From the NCBI GenBank assembly GCA_002886105.1, contig CP025776.1:4650001-4714000 (forward strand): 64,000 nt of DNA. Direction: 5' to 3'. The notes under the pieces were generated by a model. The model made no database searches. It was not told where the DNA came from and was given only the letters and a program-made list of their open reading frames with translations. The translations under genes and the position numbers were made by a program. Within the stretch, counting starts at the first letter, position 1; every line of letters starts with the position of its first letter. Of the stretch, positions 47,091 to 56,088 are shown piece after piece. The stretch comes from Enterobacter sp. EA-1. GTDB lineage: Bacteria > Pseudomonadota > Gammaproteobacteria > Enterobacterales > Enterobacteriaceae.

Positions 47091-47939
47091 TTATTTTTCC
47101 GTATCGTCTGGAAGATTTGTGCACAACCTGCGGTAATGCGCGGGTGACAGGCGATAAGCCCGCTGAAACCAGCGCCCGAGATGGCTCTGATCGGCAAAAC
47201 CTAATGCGGCGGCAACGCTGGCCGGTTGTGCGCCCTGCGCCAGTTGCGCGCGCGCCGTGGCAAGGCGAAGCTGAATCAGCCGCATGCGGACTTAGTGGAA
47301 TTCGCGCTTAAAACAGCGCGTCAGCGTAAAGCGATCGGTGCCAGTTTCCCGCGCCGAGTCCGACAACCCAATATTGTCACCAATGTGCGCATGAAGATAA
47401 TCACGGGCGCGGTGGGCTATCGCCGCGCTTTGCACCTGCGAAGGCAGTCGTTTATGCCACTGGCAATGGTGCGTCAGCTGGCTAAGCAGCGTATCCATGG
47501 CGCTTTGCTGGACAATACGCATCTCTTCGCGGTGCAGCGCGCGTAAAGGTCTGCGCAATCGCACCGATCAGCAGCGGTTCGCGGGCGATAGTATGAGAAA
47601 AATGGAGTGAATAGCTGGACGGCACCGACTCATACAGGCCGCGTAACGTATCGCTGAGCCAGTGTTCATCAAGATAAAAGGTCAAGTAGGTAAAACCGCC
47701 GGCAACGGGCGCATCGCCATCGTGGATCTCGCCCGGTTCCAGTAAAAATGCGTCGCCCGGCCTGCTGCGATGACGCTCGCGGCGGCAATGAGAACTGCTG
47801 AGTGCCCGCCAACGTGATCCCCCACCCGAGGGTAGCTATCGTGCCAGTGCGGATCGTATGCGTGCCCTTCAAAGTGAGCGCGAATTGTTTCAATGCCGGT
47901 GTCTGCATGCTGCCGCAGTTCCAGCCAGTCATTAGCCAT
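47091..47939 (-). CDS. AraC-family transcriptional regulator
   Basis: About 280 residues: cupin-like sensor domain (starts MANDWLELRQHADTGIETIR, metal-ligand-like H-W-H-D-S-Y) and a C-terminal pair of AraC helix-turn-helices (ARETGTDRFTLTRCFKREFH and ALGFADQSHLGRWFQRAYRL-SPAHYRR). Breaks near 47840, 47785, 47690, 47550 and 47290. Upstream of and same direction as the LysE exporter. In E. coli these two are absent here. Confidence 0.9.
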
Positions 47940-48124
47940 AGAGCCTCCGGAACGCCTTCAGGTTTTTTAGCATTCCTCGCCGGTCAATAAAAGTCTGGAA
48001 GATTTGTGCAATTCCCGTTTTACGCCGCAGAATCGCACAGATTGCCGCAAAGTTGAGCAACCGGTTAGCATTTAAAGAAATAAGGTTGACGCCTTAAGAC
48101 GATTAAGGTTTAATGCGCCCCGTT

Positions 48125-48200
48125 GCCCGGATAGCTCAGTCGGTAGAGCAGGGGATTGAAAATCCCCGTGTCCTTGGTTCGATTCCGAGTCCGGGCACCA
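48125..48200 (+). tRNA. pheU: tRNA-Phe (GAA)
   Basis: 76 bases with CCA encoded; anticodon GAA in TTGAAAA, paired arms complete (GCCCGGA/TCCGGGC acceptor). Position after yjdC corresponds to E. coli pheU. Such tRNA-Phe genes are common phage and island targets. Confidence 0.98.
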
Positions 48201-48210
48201 CTATTTAAAG

Positions 48211-48234
48211 AACCCGCCCAAAAGGCGGGTTTTT
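48211..48234 (+). terminator. Terminator of tRNA-Phe
   Basis: CCCGCC and GGCGGG pair around CAAAA, followed by TTTTT, ten bases after the tRNA. Confidence 0.92.
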
Positions 48235-48628
48235 GCCCTCTGTTTCCGGACTCTTCATCGAACTTCGTTCGATTATTCGCCGCAAGCGGCTCACCCCTTC
48301 GGGGCCAACGCGGCAAGCACGCTGTTCAACACATTCATCTACAGCGTCTCCTCAGGCTATCGCTATTCGCCAGCACACAGCTTAACAGTCATGGTCAGGC
48401 AACAACTGCATGCCATTCTTGCTTCTTTCTGCACCTACGGAAATTAAACTCGGAGGAACTCGGGAAAATAACTCCAAACCAGCGGAGGTTAATATCCCGC
48501 CGGATTACTCCGAAATGTCTTTATATAGGTTCATCCTCGGTACCCAAAAATTCGAAACATAAGAAGCAATAGATTTTGGTAGAAATACCAGCTTGCTGCA
48601 GCGTTTGAATCACAATGAAGGATTATGT
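48235..48628. other. Gene-free stretch after tRNA-Phe
   Basis: About 390 bases. Near 48275-48315 a CGCAAGCGG / CCTTCGGGG hairpin-rich segment is seen. The part nearest the toxin gene becomes A/T rich. I see no integrase, no repeat of the tRNA 3' end and no open frame with a recognisable product. Confidence 0.6.
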
Positions 48629-48997
48629 ATGACGTGGGTGTATGAGCAAAGCACCGGTAATTTAAGCCACAATGGTAAATTAATAGGCAAGGGATACGCA
48701 GGAAAGGGCGCGGGGAAAAACAATGCACAGATGGAAGGAACGCCTAACATGGGTCCTCTGCCAAAAGGTAAATATTCAATTACAGGTCACCCCTTTCATC
48801 ACCCTCATACCGGAGCGTACTCGCTTCGGTTGCATCCAAATGCTGAAAATACCATGTATGGGCGCTCTGGCTTCCTGATTCATGGTGATAGCGTAAAGCA
48901 TCCCGGTACGGCTTCTAATGGTTGTATCATTCTGCCGCTGTTTATTCGCCAGAAAATCTGGAGCAGCGGAGATAAGTCACTTGAGGTTGTAAAATGA
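48629..48997 (+). CDS. DUF2778 L,D-transpeptidase-fold protein, Tlde1-like T6SS effector candidate
   Basis: 122 residues, intact. MTWVYEQSTGNLSHNGKLIG at the start, GPLPKGKYSITGHPF, and the L,D-transpeptidase active site H-G-D...TASNGC near residue 105-112 (His and Cys present). This is the DUF2778 family that includes Salmonella Tlde1, which cleaves or exchanges tetrapeptide stems of peptidoglycan. No signal peptide, as expected for a cargo delivered by a type VI system. The stop overlaps the next start (ATGA). The effector role is inferred from family and neighbour. Confidence 0.85.
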   Translation: MTWVYEQSTGNLSHNGKLIGKGYAGKGAGKNNAQMEGTPNMGPLPKGKYSITGHPFHHPHTGAYSLRLHPNAENTMYGRSGFLIHGDSVKHPGTASNGCIILPLFIRQKIWSSGDKSLEVVK

Positions 48998-49342
48998 ACA
49001 AATACATCATAAGCCTGTTGGCTATATTACCTTTTTCTACCATGGCCGCCTCTCCCGACTGTCATTCATGGCCAATGAATATGGCTGAAGCCACTGGATG
49101 AAGAATGCTGGCATCGTTGACATCGCAAATCTGGATGAATCGAAAACAGAGGTCAAACAACTGGCATCAGAAAAAAAGGAAAAGATCTTTACACCCAAGT
49201 TTATCACTTTGTCTTCCATGATAAATCAGGCAGTCGCTATGAAGTTATCACCCAAAGCGATGCCTCCAGTACTGAGTGTTCTATAAGCGAAGTGAATAGT
49301 TTTCTGGTGTCCAAAAAGACATCACTCACTAGGCTTATGTGA
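48994..49342 (+). CDS. Periplasmic immunity protein candidate (Tldi1-like)
   Basis: About 115 residues after repair. Clear signal peptide (MNKYIISLLAILPFSTMA-A), mature part with C-HSWPMNMAEAWMKNAGI and YTQVYHFVFHDKSGSRYEV, ending VSKKTSLTRLM. Two cysteines (residues 23 and about 95) could form a disulfide. Breaks at 49091 (CCTGG read as CCACTGG) and at the A-run near 49180. It starts inside the toxin stop codon, so the pair is translationally coupled, typical of effector-immunity genes. Confidence 0.75.
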
Positions 49343-49516
49343 ATAATTAGCGAAATTGTATTTCGCATAGCCACATCACAGCGCATCTGACCTATTGAGT
49401 CTGTTGCTGAAGACAGTACGGGAATTTTACTCATCAAGCCCAGCCAATCAGAGTCTGGGAAATACGGGGATTAAAAATCCCCGTATTCTTGAGGCGCTTA
49501 TTCGCCACAAACTCAC

Positions 49517-50174
49517 TCACCCTTCTTCTCTCCGGTAAACCGGAACTTTGCGGGTTGTGCCGGTCAGATTATCGGACACCTCTGTTTCTGGCTGTGGCGA
49601 TTCGCACACCGGCCTTTCTGAGTCGCTGAATATCAGCGGCAATACGCTGGCTGCCAAACCAGAACAACGCATCAAGTGCGGTGACCTGCAAGCCCTGCTC
49701 CAGCGCCAGCTTCAGGCGTTCTCGCGGGGCGCGCACCTCTTTGGCGATTTGCTGGTAAGGCGTCGCCGCCGTTCCGGTCGGATCAACCCGCCGGATGCGG
49801 GTCGACAGGCGGTACTGAAAAGCGTCGGGGATGTCGCTCAAATTGTTTTTCAGGCTGTAGACGCAGCCAAAGCGCTTGCCATTGAAAATGACGTTTTTCT
49901 GGTTGATTTGCAGTTCATCCCGCACGCTGGCGATCAGCTGCGGCGCGCGGATCAGCAATAACCGGAAAGGGAGCTCAAAGCTGGTCACGTAGTCCACATT
50001 CAGCAATGCAATGCGTAACCGTTCTTCCGCTCCGGCGCGGACTTGCAAACACTCTTGCGCCACATCCGCCCACTGCTGTGTCAGGCGTGGTGTTTCAGCG
50101 GCTTCCGCAAAGCTGTATTTTCGATTTGATAATCAATGATCCCGCTCACCCTGCATGCCCTTCTGCTTGCTCAT
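49517..50174 (-). CDS. HTH_39-domain protein of unknown function
   Basis: About 215 residues. The C-terminal part (LEQGLQVTALDALFWFGSQR then IAADIQRLRKAGVRIATA) fits the phage-type HTH_39 winged helix. The first two thirds (ALLNVDYVTSFELPFRLLLI, NQKNVIFNGKRFGCVYSLKN) are not recognised. The repaired C-terminus is KVPVYRREEG. The start is uncertain: an ATG at 50172-50174 (MSKQKGMQGERDH) meets an in-frame TGA, so an indel or a later start is needed. Phage-like relics near tRNA-Phe are plausible. Confidence 0.6.
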
Positions 50175-50327
50175 CCGTATCGGTTGTTCACTTTACCAAC
50201 ACTCGAATATAACCGGAAGATTGCTACAAAAGAGAAAGTGGAAAACGGAGTAACGTCATTTTGCCCGCAGGATTGTTTTTTAACACTATCGGACTGATAG
50301 TTATCTTTTTCCGAAATGGCTATTCGT

Positions 50328-50940
50328 ATGATTAAGAGCGTTAACCGCACCACGCTGAACGTGGCGGCACTCCTTCTGGCCCTGATTCTGGTCTATACCG
50401 GTCTGATGGCGAAAGATCGCATCACCGGCTGATGGAAGTGGTGCCGGTCATGATCGTCGTCCCGCTGCTGCTCGCCACTGGCGGCGCTACCCGCTAACCG
50501 CATTGCTGTATGGGCTGATCTTTTTCCATGCCATCATTCTGATGGTCGGCGGGATGTACACCTACGCCAAAGTGCCGATCGGTTTTGATGTGCAGCAACT
50601 GTTTGGCCTGAGCCGTAACCCGTATGACAAACTCGGCCATTTCTTCCAGGGGGCTGGTGCCGGCACTGGCGGCGCGGGAGATTCTGCTACGCGGGCGCTA
50701 TGTGCGCGGCGGAAAAATGCTCGACTTTATTGTTTGCTGCATTGCATTGGCGATCAGCGCCACCTATGAGTTGGTTGAGTGGTGGGCTGCACTGTCGATG
50801 GGTCAGGGAGCGGATGAGTTTCTCGGCACTCAGGGCGATCCTCACGGGATACGCAATCCGATATGTTCTGCGCTCTGCTGGGCTCGCTGACCACGGTATT
50901 GGTGCTGGGACGCTGGCATAAACGACTGCTTCCTTCCTGA
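50328..50940 (+). CDS. yjdF: YjdF inner-membrane protein (DUF2238)
   Basis: About 203 residues, five or six helices, function unknown. Starts MIKSVNRTTLNVAALLLALI (another in-frame ATG lies 12 bases upstream). Conserved block FGLSRNPYDKLGHFFQGLVP and ATYELVEWWAALSMGQGADE. Breaks at 50424 (CCTGG read as CCGG), 50480, 50655 and 50838-50850. Intact by homology otherwise. Confidence 0.9.
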
Positions 50941-51021
50941 TGCAACCTGCGGCGAAGTCTGGAGCTGATATCCTTCGCCGCCTATACTTCCAGGCATCAC
51001 TCTTTCATTGTCCGTAAGCCT

Positions 51022-51974
51022 ATGACCACGCAACCTCTTACCCGCGACTGGCGCTTGCCTGCGGCCTTTGCCGCGCTGGCTGTGGCGCTGTTTGCGCTCT
51101 TCACGATGCATGCCCACTGGGGCGCGTTTCTGCAATGGTGTCTGGCCACGCAAATCACCCTGCACCGTTATCTGGTGATGTACCTGCTGCAACTGAATAA
51201 CCACCAGTACAGCGGCGGATTGTGGCTGCTTACCGGCGCTTTCTTTTATGGCGTGCTGCACGCCATCAGACTGGTCACGGCAAATTTATCGTTACCACCT
51301 ATCTGAGCACCAATAAAGAGAGCGAGATGGCCGCGCGCGTGGTGCCGGTGCTGGGCAGTCTGATGCAGGGCGTCAGCGCTATCCTGTTCGTCTTTATTCT
51401 GGCGGTGGGATTTAATCTCGCCGCTGGCGATCTGAGCGAAAGCCGCTGGTATGTGGAAAAGGTCAGCGCCGTGATGATTGGCGGATTTGGCGCTTATGTC
51501 GCCCCACGGCGTGCAATCAACGATCTGCGCCCGCGCACGCTGAACATTCACAGCTGGCCCCGCTGCATCAGCATAGCGATCGGTGCAGTTGCGGCCATCA
51601 CGGTGTCGGTGCGGCAACGCAGGGCGACTGGAAAACGCGTCTGGGTGTGATCCTCGCCATTGGCGCGCGCCCGTGCAGCGGTGCGATCATGATTTTGCTG
51701 TTCTCAAACGCCCTCGGTATCGTGACATGGGGCATTGCGGCCGTGATGACCATGGCGGTAGGCACGGCGCTGTCCATCATGGGGTTATCGCTGGCGGTGC
51801 GCTATGCGCGCAACAGCACAGCGACCTTTTGGTGGCAACGCAGGTCAGTTAAGCAAGGTGGTTCCGCTATTGAAAATGGCGGGTGGCGTGGCGTTAATAC
51901 TGTTTGCCGTGGTGCTGTTTTTAACTGTGATCCCGGTCAGTGCGAACGGGGACTATATTGCGGCAGGGTGCTGA
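51022..51974 (+). CDS. NicO-family nickel/cobalt transporter
   Basis: About 317 residues, six or more helices. After an N-terminal anchor (LPAAFAALAVALFALFTMHA) comes the family motif H-A-I-x-P-G-H-G-K (about 51258-51285, broken by an indel), LGSLMQGVSAILFVFILAVG, a Cys/His loop (C-S-C-G-H-H, about 51582-51600 in another frame) and ARPCSGAIMILLFSNALGI. RcnA-like efflux is the likeliest role. Breaks at 51268, 51505, 51560, 51620 and 51830. Ends DYIAAGC. Confidence 0.87.
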
Positions 51975-51982
51975 TAACGATA

Positions 51983-52004
51983 CGGATGGCGTTGCCGCCA
52001 TCCG
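51983..52004. terminator. Hairpin between NicO gene and proP
   Basis: Perfect nine-base stem CGGATGGCG / CGCCATCCG with loop TTGC between two converging genes; no T-run. Either a terminator or a REP-like element (the stem matches the REP core). Confidence 0.6.
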
Positions 52005-52016
52005 CTCATCGTCGGG

Positions 52017-53522
52017 CTAGTCGTTAATTTTCGGATGCTGCTGCACCAGCCGTGCACGTTTCTCCTGCAATTGCGCGATTTCCTCATCAATATCGTCGAT
52101 CTTCTGCTCGATGTTATCGTGATGCTCCTGCAGGATTTCTTTTGCTTCCTGGATATCAGACGCGGCTGGCGTCGCACCTTTCAGCGGGCGGTTCGCCGTC
52201 TCTTTCATGGTCAGCCCGGTAATAAGACCAATCACCGCAATCACCATCAGGTAGTAAGCCGGCATCAGCAGATTGTCAGAGCTTTCCACCAGCCGGTGGC
52301 CGCCAGCGTAGGCGTCAGACCCGCCACCAGCACCGAAATATTAAAGGCGCTGGCCAGCGCGCTATAGCGAATATGCGTGGGGAACATCGCGGGCAGCGTT
52401 GAGGCCATCACCCCAGTAAAGCAGTTCAGGATCACCGCCAGCATCAGCAAACCCGCGAAAATCAGGCCGATGATGTTGCTGTTAATCATAATGAAGGCCG
52501 GAATAGCCAGCGCAAATAGCGCGACGCTCCCCAGCAAAACAAACGGACGACGACCAAAACGGTCGCTCAACAGCCCCATCACTGGCTGAACAAACAGCAT
52601 GCCGATCATAATGGCGATGATGATCAGCACGCCGTGATCTTCGGAGTAGTGCAGGTTGTGCGACAGGTAGCTTGGCATATACGTCAGCAACATGTAATAG
52701 GTGACGTTGGTGGAAATCACCAGACCAATACAGGTCAGCAGGCTGCGCCAGTGTTTGGTGGCAATCTCTTTGAAGGAGATTTTCGGCCCTTCCTGCAACC
52801 CCTGACGATCACCCTGCTCCAGCTTATCGACATGCTGCTGGAATGCCGGTGTTTCTTCCAGTGCATGGCGCAAATACAAACCGATAATGCCCAGCGGCAG
52901 CGCTAAAAAGAACGGAATACGCCAGCCCCATTCAAGAAAGTTCTCTTCTCCCACAATGGTCGAGAGCAGCACCACAACACCCGCCCCCAGCACAAAACCG
53001 GCGATTGAGCCGAAGTCCAGCCAGCTGCCCATAAACCCACGTTTACGGTCCGGGGAGTACTCCGCAACGAAGATGGACGCCCCGGTATATTCCCCGCCCA
53101 CCGAGAAGCCCTGTGCCATCTTACACAGCAACAGCAATATCGGTGCCCAAATGCCAATCGTGGCGTAAGAGGGAATCAAGCCAATACAGAACGTACTGAC
53201 CGACATAATCACAATGGTGATAGCGAGGATTTTCTGCCGCCCGTATTTATCGCCGAGCATGCCGAAAAACAGCCCCCCCAGCGGGCGGATCAGAAACGGT
53301 ACGGAGAAGGTCCCAAGCGCGGCAATCATTTGCACGCTGGGGTTGGCATCCGGGAAGAAGACCTTACCCGCAGGCGTAGGCCACAAAGCCGTAAACACCG
53401 AAATCAAACCACTCCATGGCGTTACCCAGTGAGGCGGCGGTAATCGCTTTTCGCAGTTTGCCATCATCAATGATGGTCACATCACCCGCAGGGTGATCGG
53501 TTTAATTTTTTCCTTTTAACAT
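52017..53522 (-). CDS. proP: ProP, proline/betaine osmoprotectant symporter
   Basis: MFS proton symporter activated by high osmolality, about 500 residues. LIRPLGGLFFGMLGDKYGRQ is the MFS signature, followed by VAEYSPDRKRGFMGSWLDFG. The long C-terminal coiled coil (heptads in EQKIDDIDEEIAQLQEKRAR), typical of osmosensing ProP, is complete and ends HPKIND. True start ATG 53520-53522; breaks at 53505 and 53485 scramble the first 20 residues. Other breaks at 53380 and 52300. Confidence 0.96.
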
Positions 53523-53716
53523 TCATCGGTTCCTCTTTAGACTTTCGCCCGAACCACCCGATGTTCCTTTTATTACCGGGCGTTTTTACAGCATTTTCAG
53601 CTTTCTTATTCAAGCGTAGCAGGTTTACTTACACTGGCATGGGCTGCCTGTACAACCGAACCTGTTGACGCCTGTTGGGCAGTTAATGACCTTTTTACCC
53701 TAGCAGGGTTTTAAAA

Positions 53717-53732
53717 TGTGATCAAATTCACA
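53717..53732. promoter_or_regulatory. CRP site in the proP/kdgT intergenic region
   Basis: TGTGATCAAATTCACA is a perfect TGTGA-N6-TCACA palindrome. It is 195 bases upstream of proP, where E. coli proP P1 also has a CRP site, and about 395 bases before kdgT. The 604-base region 53523-54126 holds no gene. Confidence 0.85.
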
Positions 53733-53898
53733 CATTCTCCTGCGTGATAATCAACCACACTTTTACCGCTCCTCATTCCCTCCGTGATTATTACTCTGCT
53801 GCCTTTATTTCCGCACTTTGGTTTTTCACAACTCATTTACAGCGATTTAATTCGATAAAACATCAGAAAATCTTTACACAAAATATGTGACGAAGATA

Positions 53899-53918
53899 AC
53901 TAAAACACTGTTTTATTC
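53899..53918. promoter_or_regulatory. KdgR operator upstream of kdgT
   Basis: ACTAAAACACTGTTTTATTC agrees with 18 of 20 positions of the KdgR consensus (AATRAAAYNNYRTTTYAYTT). It lies about 210 bases before kdgT, so repression by KdgR, relieved by 2-keto-3-deoxygluconate, is inferred. Confidence 0.7.
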
Positions 53919-54126
53919 TTATTGAATCAATATTCCAAAGATCGGATGATACGCGCAGAAACAGCGGCGTTAGGGTCAATTCTGCGCATAACCAGGCGCA
54001 TAGCCCGAATGAAGCCAGAAATGACCGCGAGCGAACCGATAACATAATCATTTAACTTTTGAAAGTATTGAATATTAACTTTTATCTTTCCTCGCTCATG
54101 CTGATGACGGGAAATGAGGGCTCATT

Positions 54127-55125
54127 ATGAAAATCAAGGCCACAATTGAACGTATCCTCGGGGGGATGATGCTGGTCCCGCTGCTATTAGGGGCTATTCT
54201 GAATACACTTGCGCCGGATACCGGTGCATATTTCAGTTCCTTCACCAAAGGGATGATTACCGGCACAGTACCGATTCTGGCGGTATGGTTCTTCTGTATT
54301 GGCGCATCCATTGATTTACGCGCCACCGGCACGGTATTACGTAAATCCGGTACGCTGGTGATTACCAAAATCGCCGTCGCGTGGGTTGTTGCCATGATCG
54401 CCGCGTCCTTTATTCCGGACACCGGGATCCAGACCGGTTTCTTCGCCGGTCTCTCGGTGCTGGCCATCGTCTCCGCCATGGATATGACCAACGGCGGCCT
54501 GTACGCCAGCCTGATGAACCAGTACGGCAGCAAAGAAGAGTCCGGGGCATTTGTGCTGATGTCGCTGGAATCCGGTCCGCTGATGACCATGGTGATCCTC
54601 GGCTCCGCGGGTCTGGCCTCCTTTGAACCACACCACTTTGTCGGCGCCGTATTGCCGTTCCTGATCGGTTTTGCGCTCGGTAACCTCGATCACGATCTGC
54701 GCGCATTCTTCAGCAAGGCGACGCCGGTGCTGATCCCGTTCTTCGGCTTTGCGCTGGGTAACACCATCAATCTGAGCGTGATTCTGGATACCGGTCTGCT
54801 GGGTATCTTCCTCGGCGTGGCGGTCATTATCATCACCGGTATCCCGTTGATCATTGCCGACCGCGTGATCGGCGGCGGCAACGGCACCGCCGGTGTGGTA
54901 GCCTCTTCCGCCGCTGGCGCAGCGGTGGCTAACCCGGTGATCATCGCGCAGATTAACCCGGCGTTTCAGCCTGTCGCCGCTTCCGCAACGGCACTGGTTG
55001 CCGCCAGTGTGATTGTGACGGCGATTCTGGTGCCGATCATCACGGCGCTGTATGCAAAGCGTTTCGGCACTCTTCCACAAGCCGCGGACAAAACGGACAC
55101 CGCCGTCGAATCCACCGGGCATTAA
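54127..55125 (+). CDS. kdgT: 2-keto-3-deoxygluconate permease
   Basis: Proton symporter for KDG from pectin/uronate breakdown, 332 residues, intact. [20 protein letters not shown], then ten or so helices; [20 protein letters not shown] and [20 protein letters not shown] are family-conserved. It stands alone between proP and yjcZ with its own upstream KdgR-like box and a downstream terminator, so it looks like a single-gene insertion relative to E. coli, where kdgT lies elsewhere. Confidence 0.97.
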   Translation: MKIKATIERILGGMMLVPLLLGAILNTLAPDTGAYFSSFTKGMITGTVPILAVWFFCIGASIDLRATGTVLRKSGTLVITKIAVAWVVAMIAASFIPDTGIQTGFFAGLSVLAIVSAMDMTNGGLYASLMNQYGSKEESGAFVLMSLESGPLMTMVILGSAGLASFEPHHFVGAVLPFLIGFALGNLDHDLRAFFSKATPVLIPFFGFALGNTINLSVILDTGLLGIFLGVAVIIITGIPLIIADRVIGGGNGTAGVVASSAAGAAVANPVIIAQINPAFQPVAASATALVAASVIVTAILVPIITALYAKRFGTLPQAADKTDTAVESTGH

Positions 55126-55130
55126 GCGCC

Positions 55131-55160
55131 CACAAAAAAAGCCCCATCAGGGGCTTTTTG
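55131..55160 (+). terminator. Terminator after kdgT
   Basis: AAAAAGCCCC and GGGGCTTTTT pair around ATCA with a T-run after, directly past the kdgT stop. Symmetric enough to act for yjcZ as well. Confidence 0.93.
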
Positions 55161-55223
55161 TTGTTAACTATGTCCTGCAATTAACGACCCGTCCGGCCAC
55201 ACAATTGCAGGGCACACCAATGG

Positions 55224-56088
55224 TTAAGCAAAAATCTCTTCCACCATCGCCGTCGCGATCCGCGAGGCGGAACAGAGTCGCGGCATACCTAACGCCACCG
55301 TCTGCCAGCTCTGCGTCACCGACCAGCAAACCGGATGACGTTCTGCATCGCACCAGTCGCCGAGCCAGCCCAGCAGATCTTTATAATCCATCAACCCGGG
55401 CGTCGATGGCGTCGCCAGCCATTGATGATAAAAATGGCGGGTGGTGGGTGCGGCATTAATGCCCTGCGCCAGAAAATCCGCCGCCATCACGCGCAGATTG
55501 TCTTTCAGCATATTCGCCACATCTTCATTCGCCAGCCGGCAGGCATCGCCAAACGCCCCCAGCGCAACTCTTCCAGCGCCACATAACAGCGCCCGGCCAT
55601 TGACCAGCTCCCGGCGCGCCAGTGGGTAAACACCTGCTCACTATGGTTTCCCGCCTGCACCGCTAACCCACGCTGTGTCAGCGCTTTCTCTTCCACGCGG
55701 CACGCTGGCTAAAATGCTCAACCAGTTCATCGTACTGTTGTTGTAAACCGGGTGTCGCACTGGCAGGGCGACTGGTTTGCTGCATAGCCGTCAGTCGCTG
55801 GGTGATGCGGGTTAATGCCAGATGACCCGAGGATCGAGCATGCTGGCCAGTTTTTCAGCCAGCCCAAGGCGGAGCGTATCATTGTCGTTTAACACGCCGG
55901 GCATGGCCCACGGGCGCAGTTGCGTTTGCGCCATGATCTCTTGCGTCAGCCTTTCACGGAACAACTGCTGTTGGGGGCACGATGGTTGACTGACGAGACG
56001 CATCATCGCCTTGCACCAAATCCACGATAAATTTCGGATGGATACTTTCCAGTACGCGTCCGGGCCCTTCCGTGAGTCGATTTTTCAT
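55224..56088 (-). CDS. yjcZ: YjcZ, protein linked to CrfC
   Basis: About 290 residues, soluble, no recognised catalytic motif. Starts MKNRLTEGPGRVLESIHPKF; PQQQLFRERLTQEIM, EKLASMLDPRVIWH and YKDLLGWLGDWCDAERHPVC are readable. The ATG overlaps the crfC stop (ATGA), so they are coupled. Breaks at 56008, 55820, 55695, 55565 and 55500. Confidence 0.9.

Noticed and set aside
48200-50200. Integrated prophage at tRNA-Phe
   Set aside because: No integrase, no duplicated tRNA 3' end and no structural genes within the stretch; at most a small remnant or cassette.
54337-55122. 261-codon open frame on the minus strand
   Set aside because: Complete antisense shadow of the intact kdgT gene; His/Arg/Gly-rich composition typical of a shadow frame.
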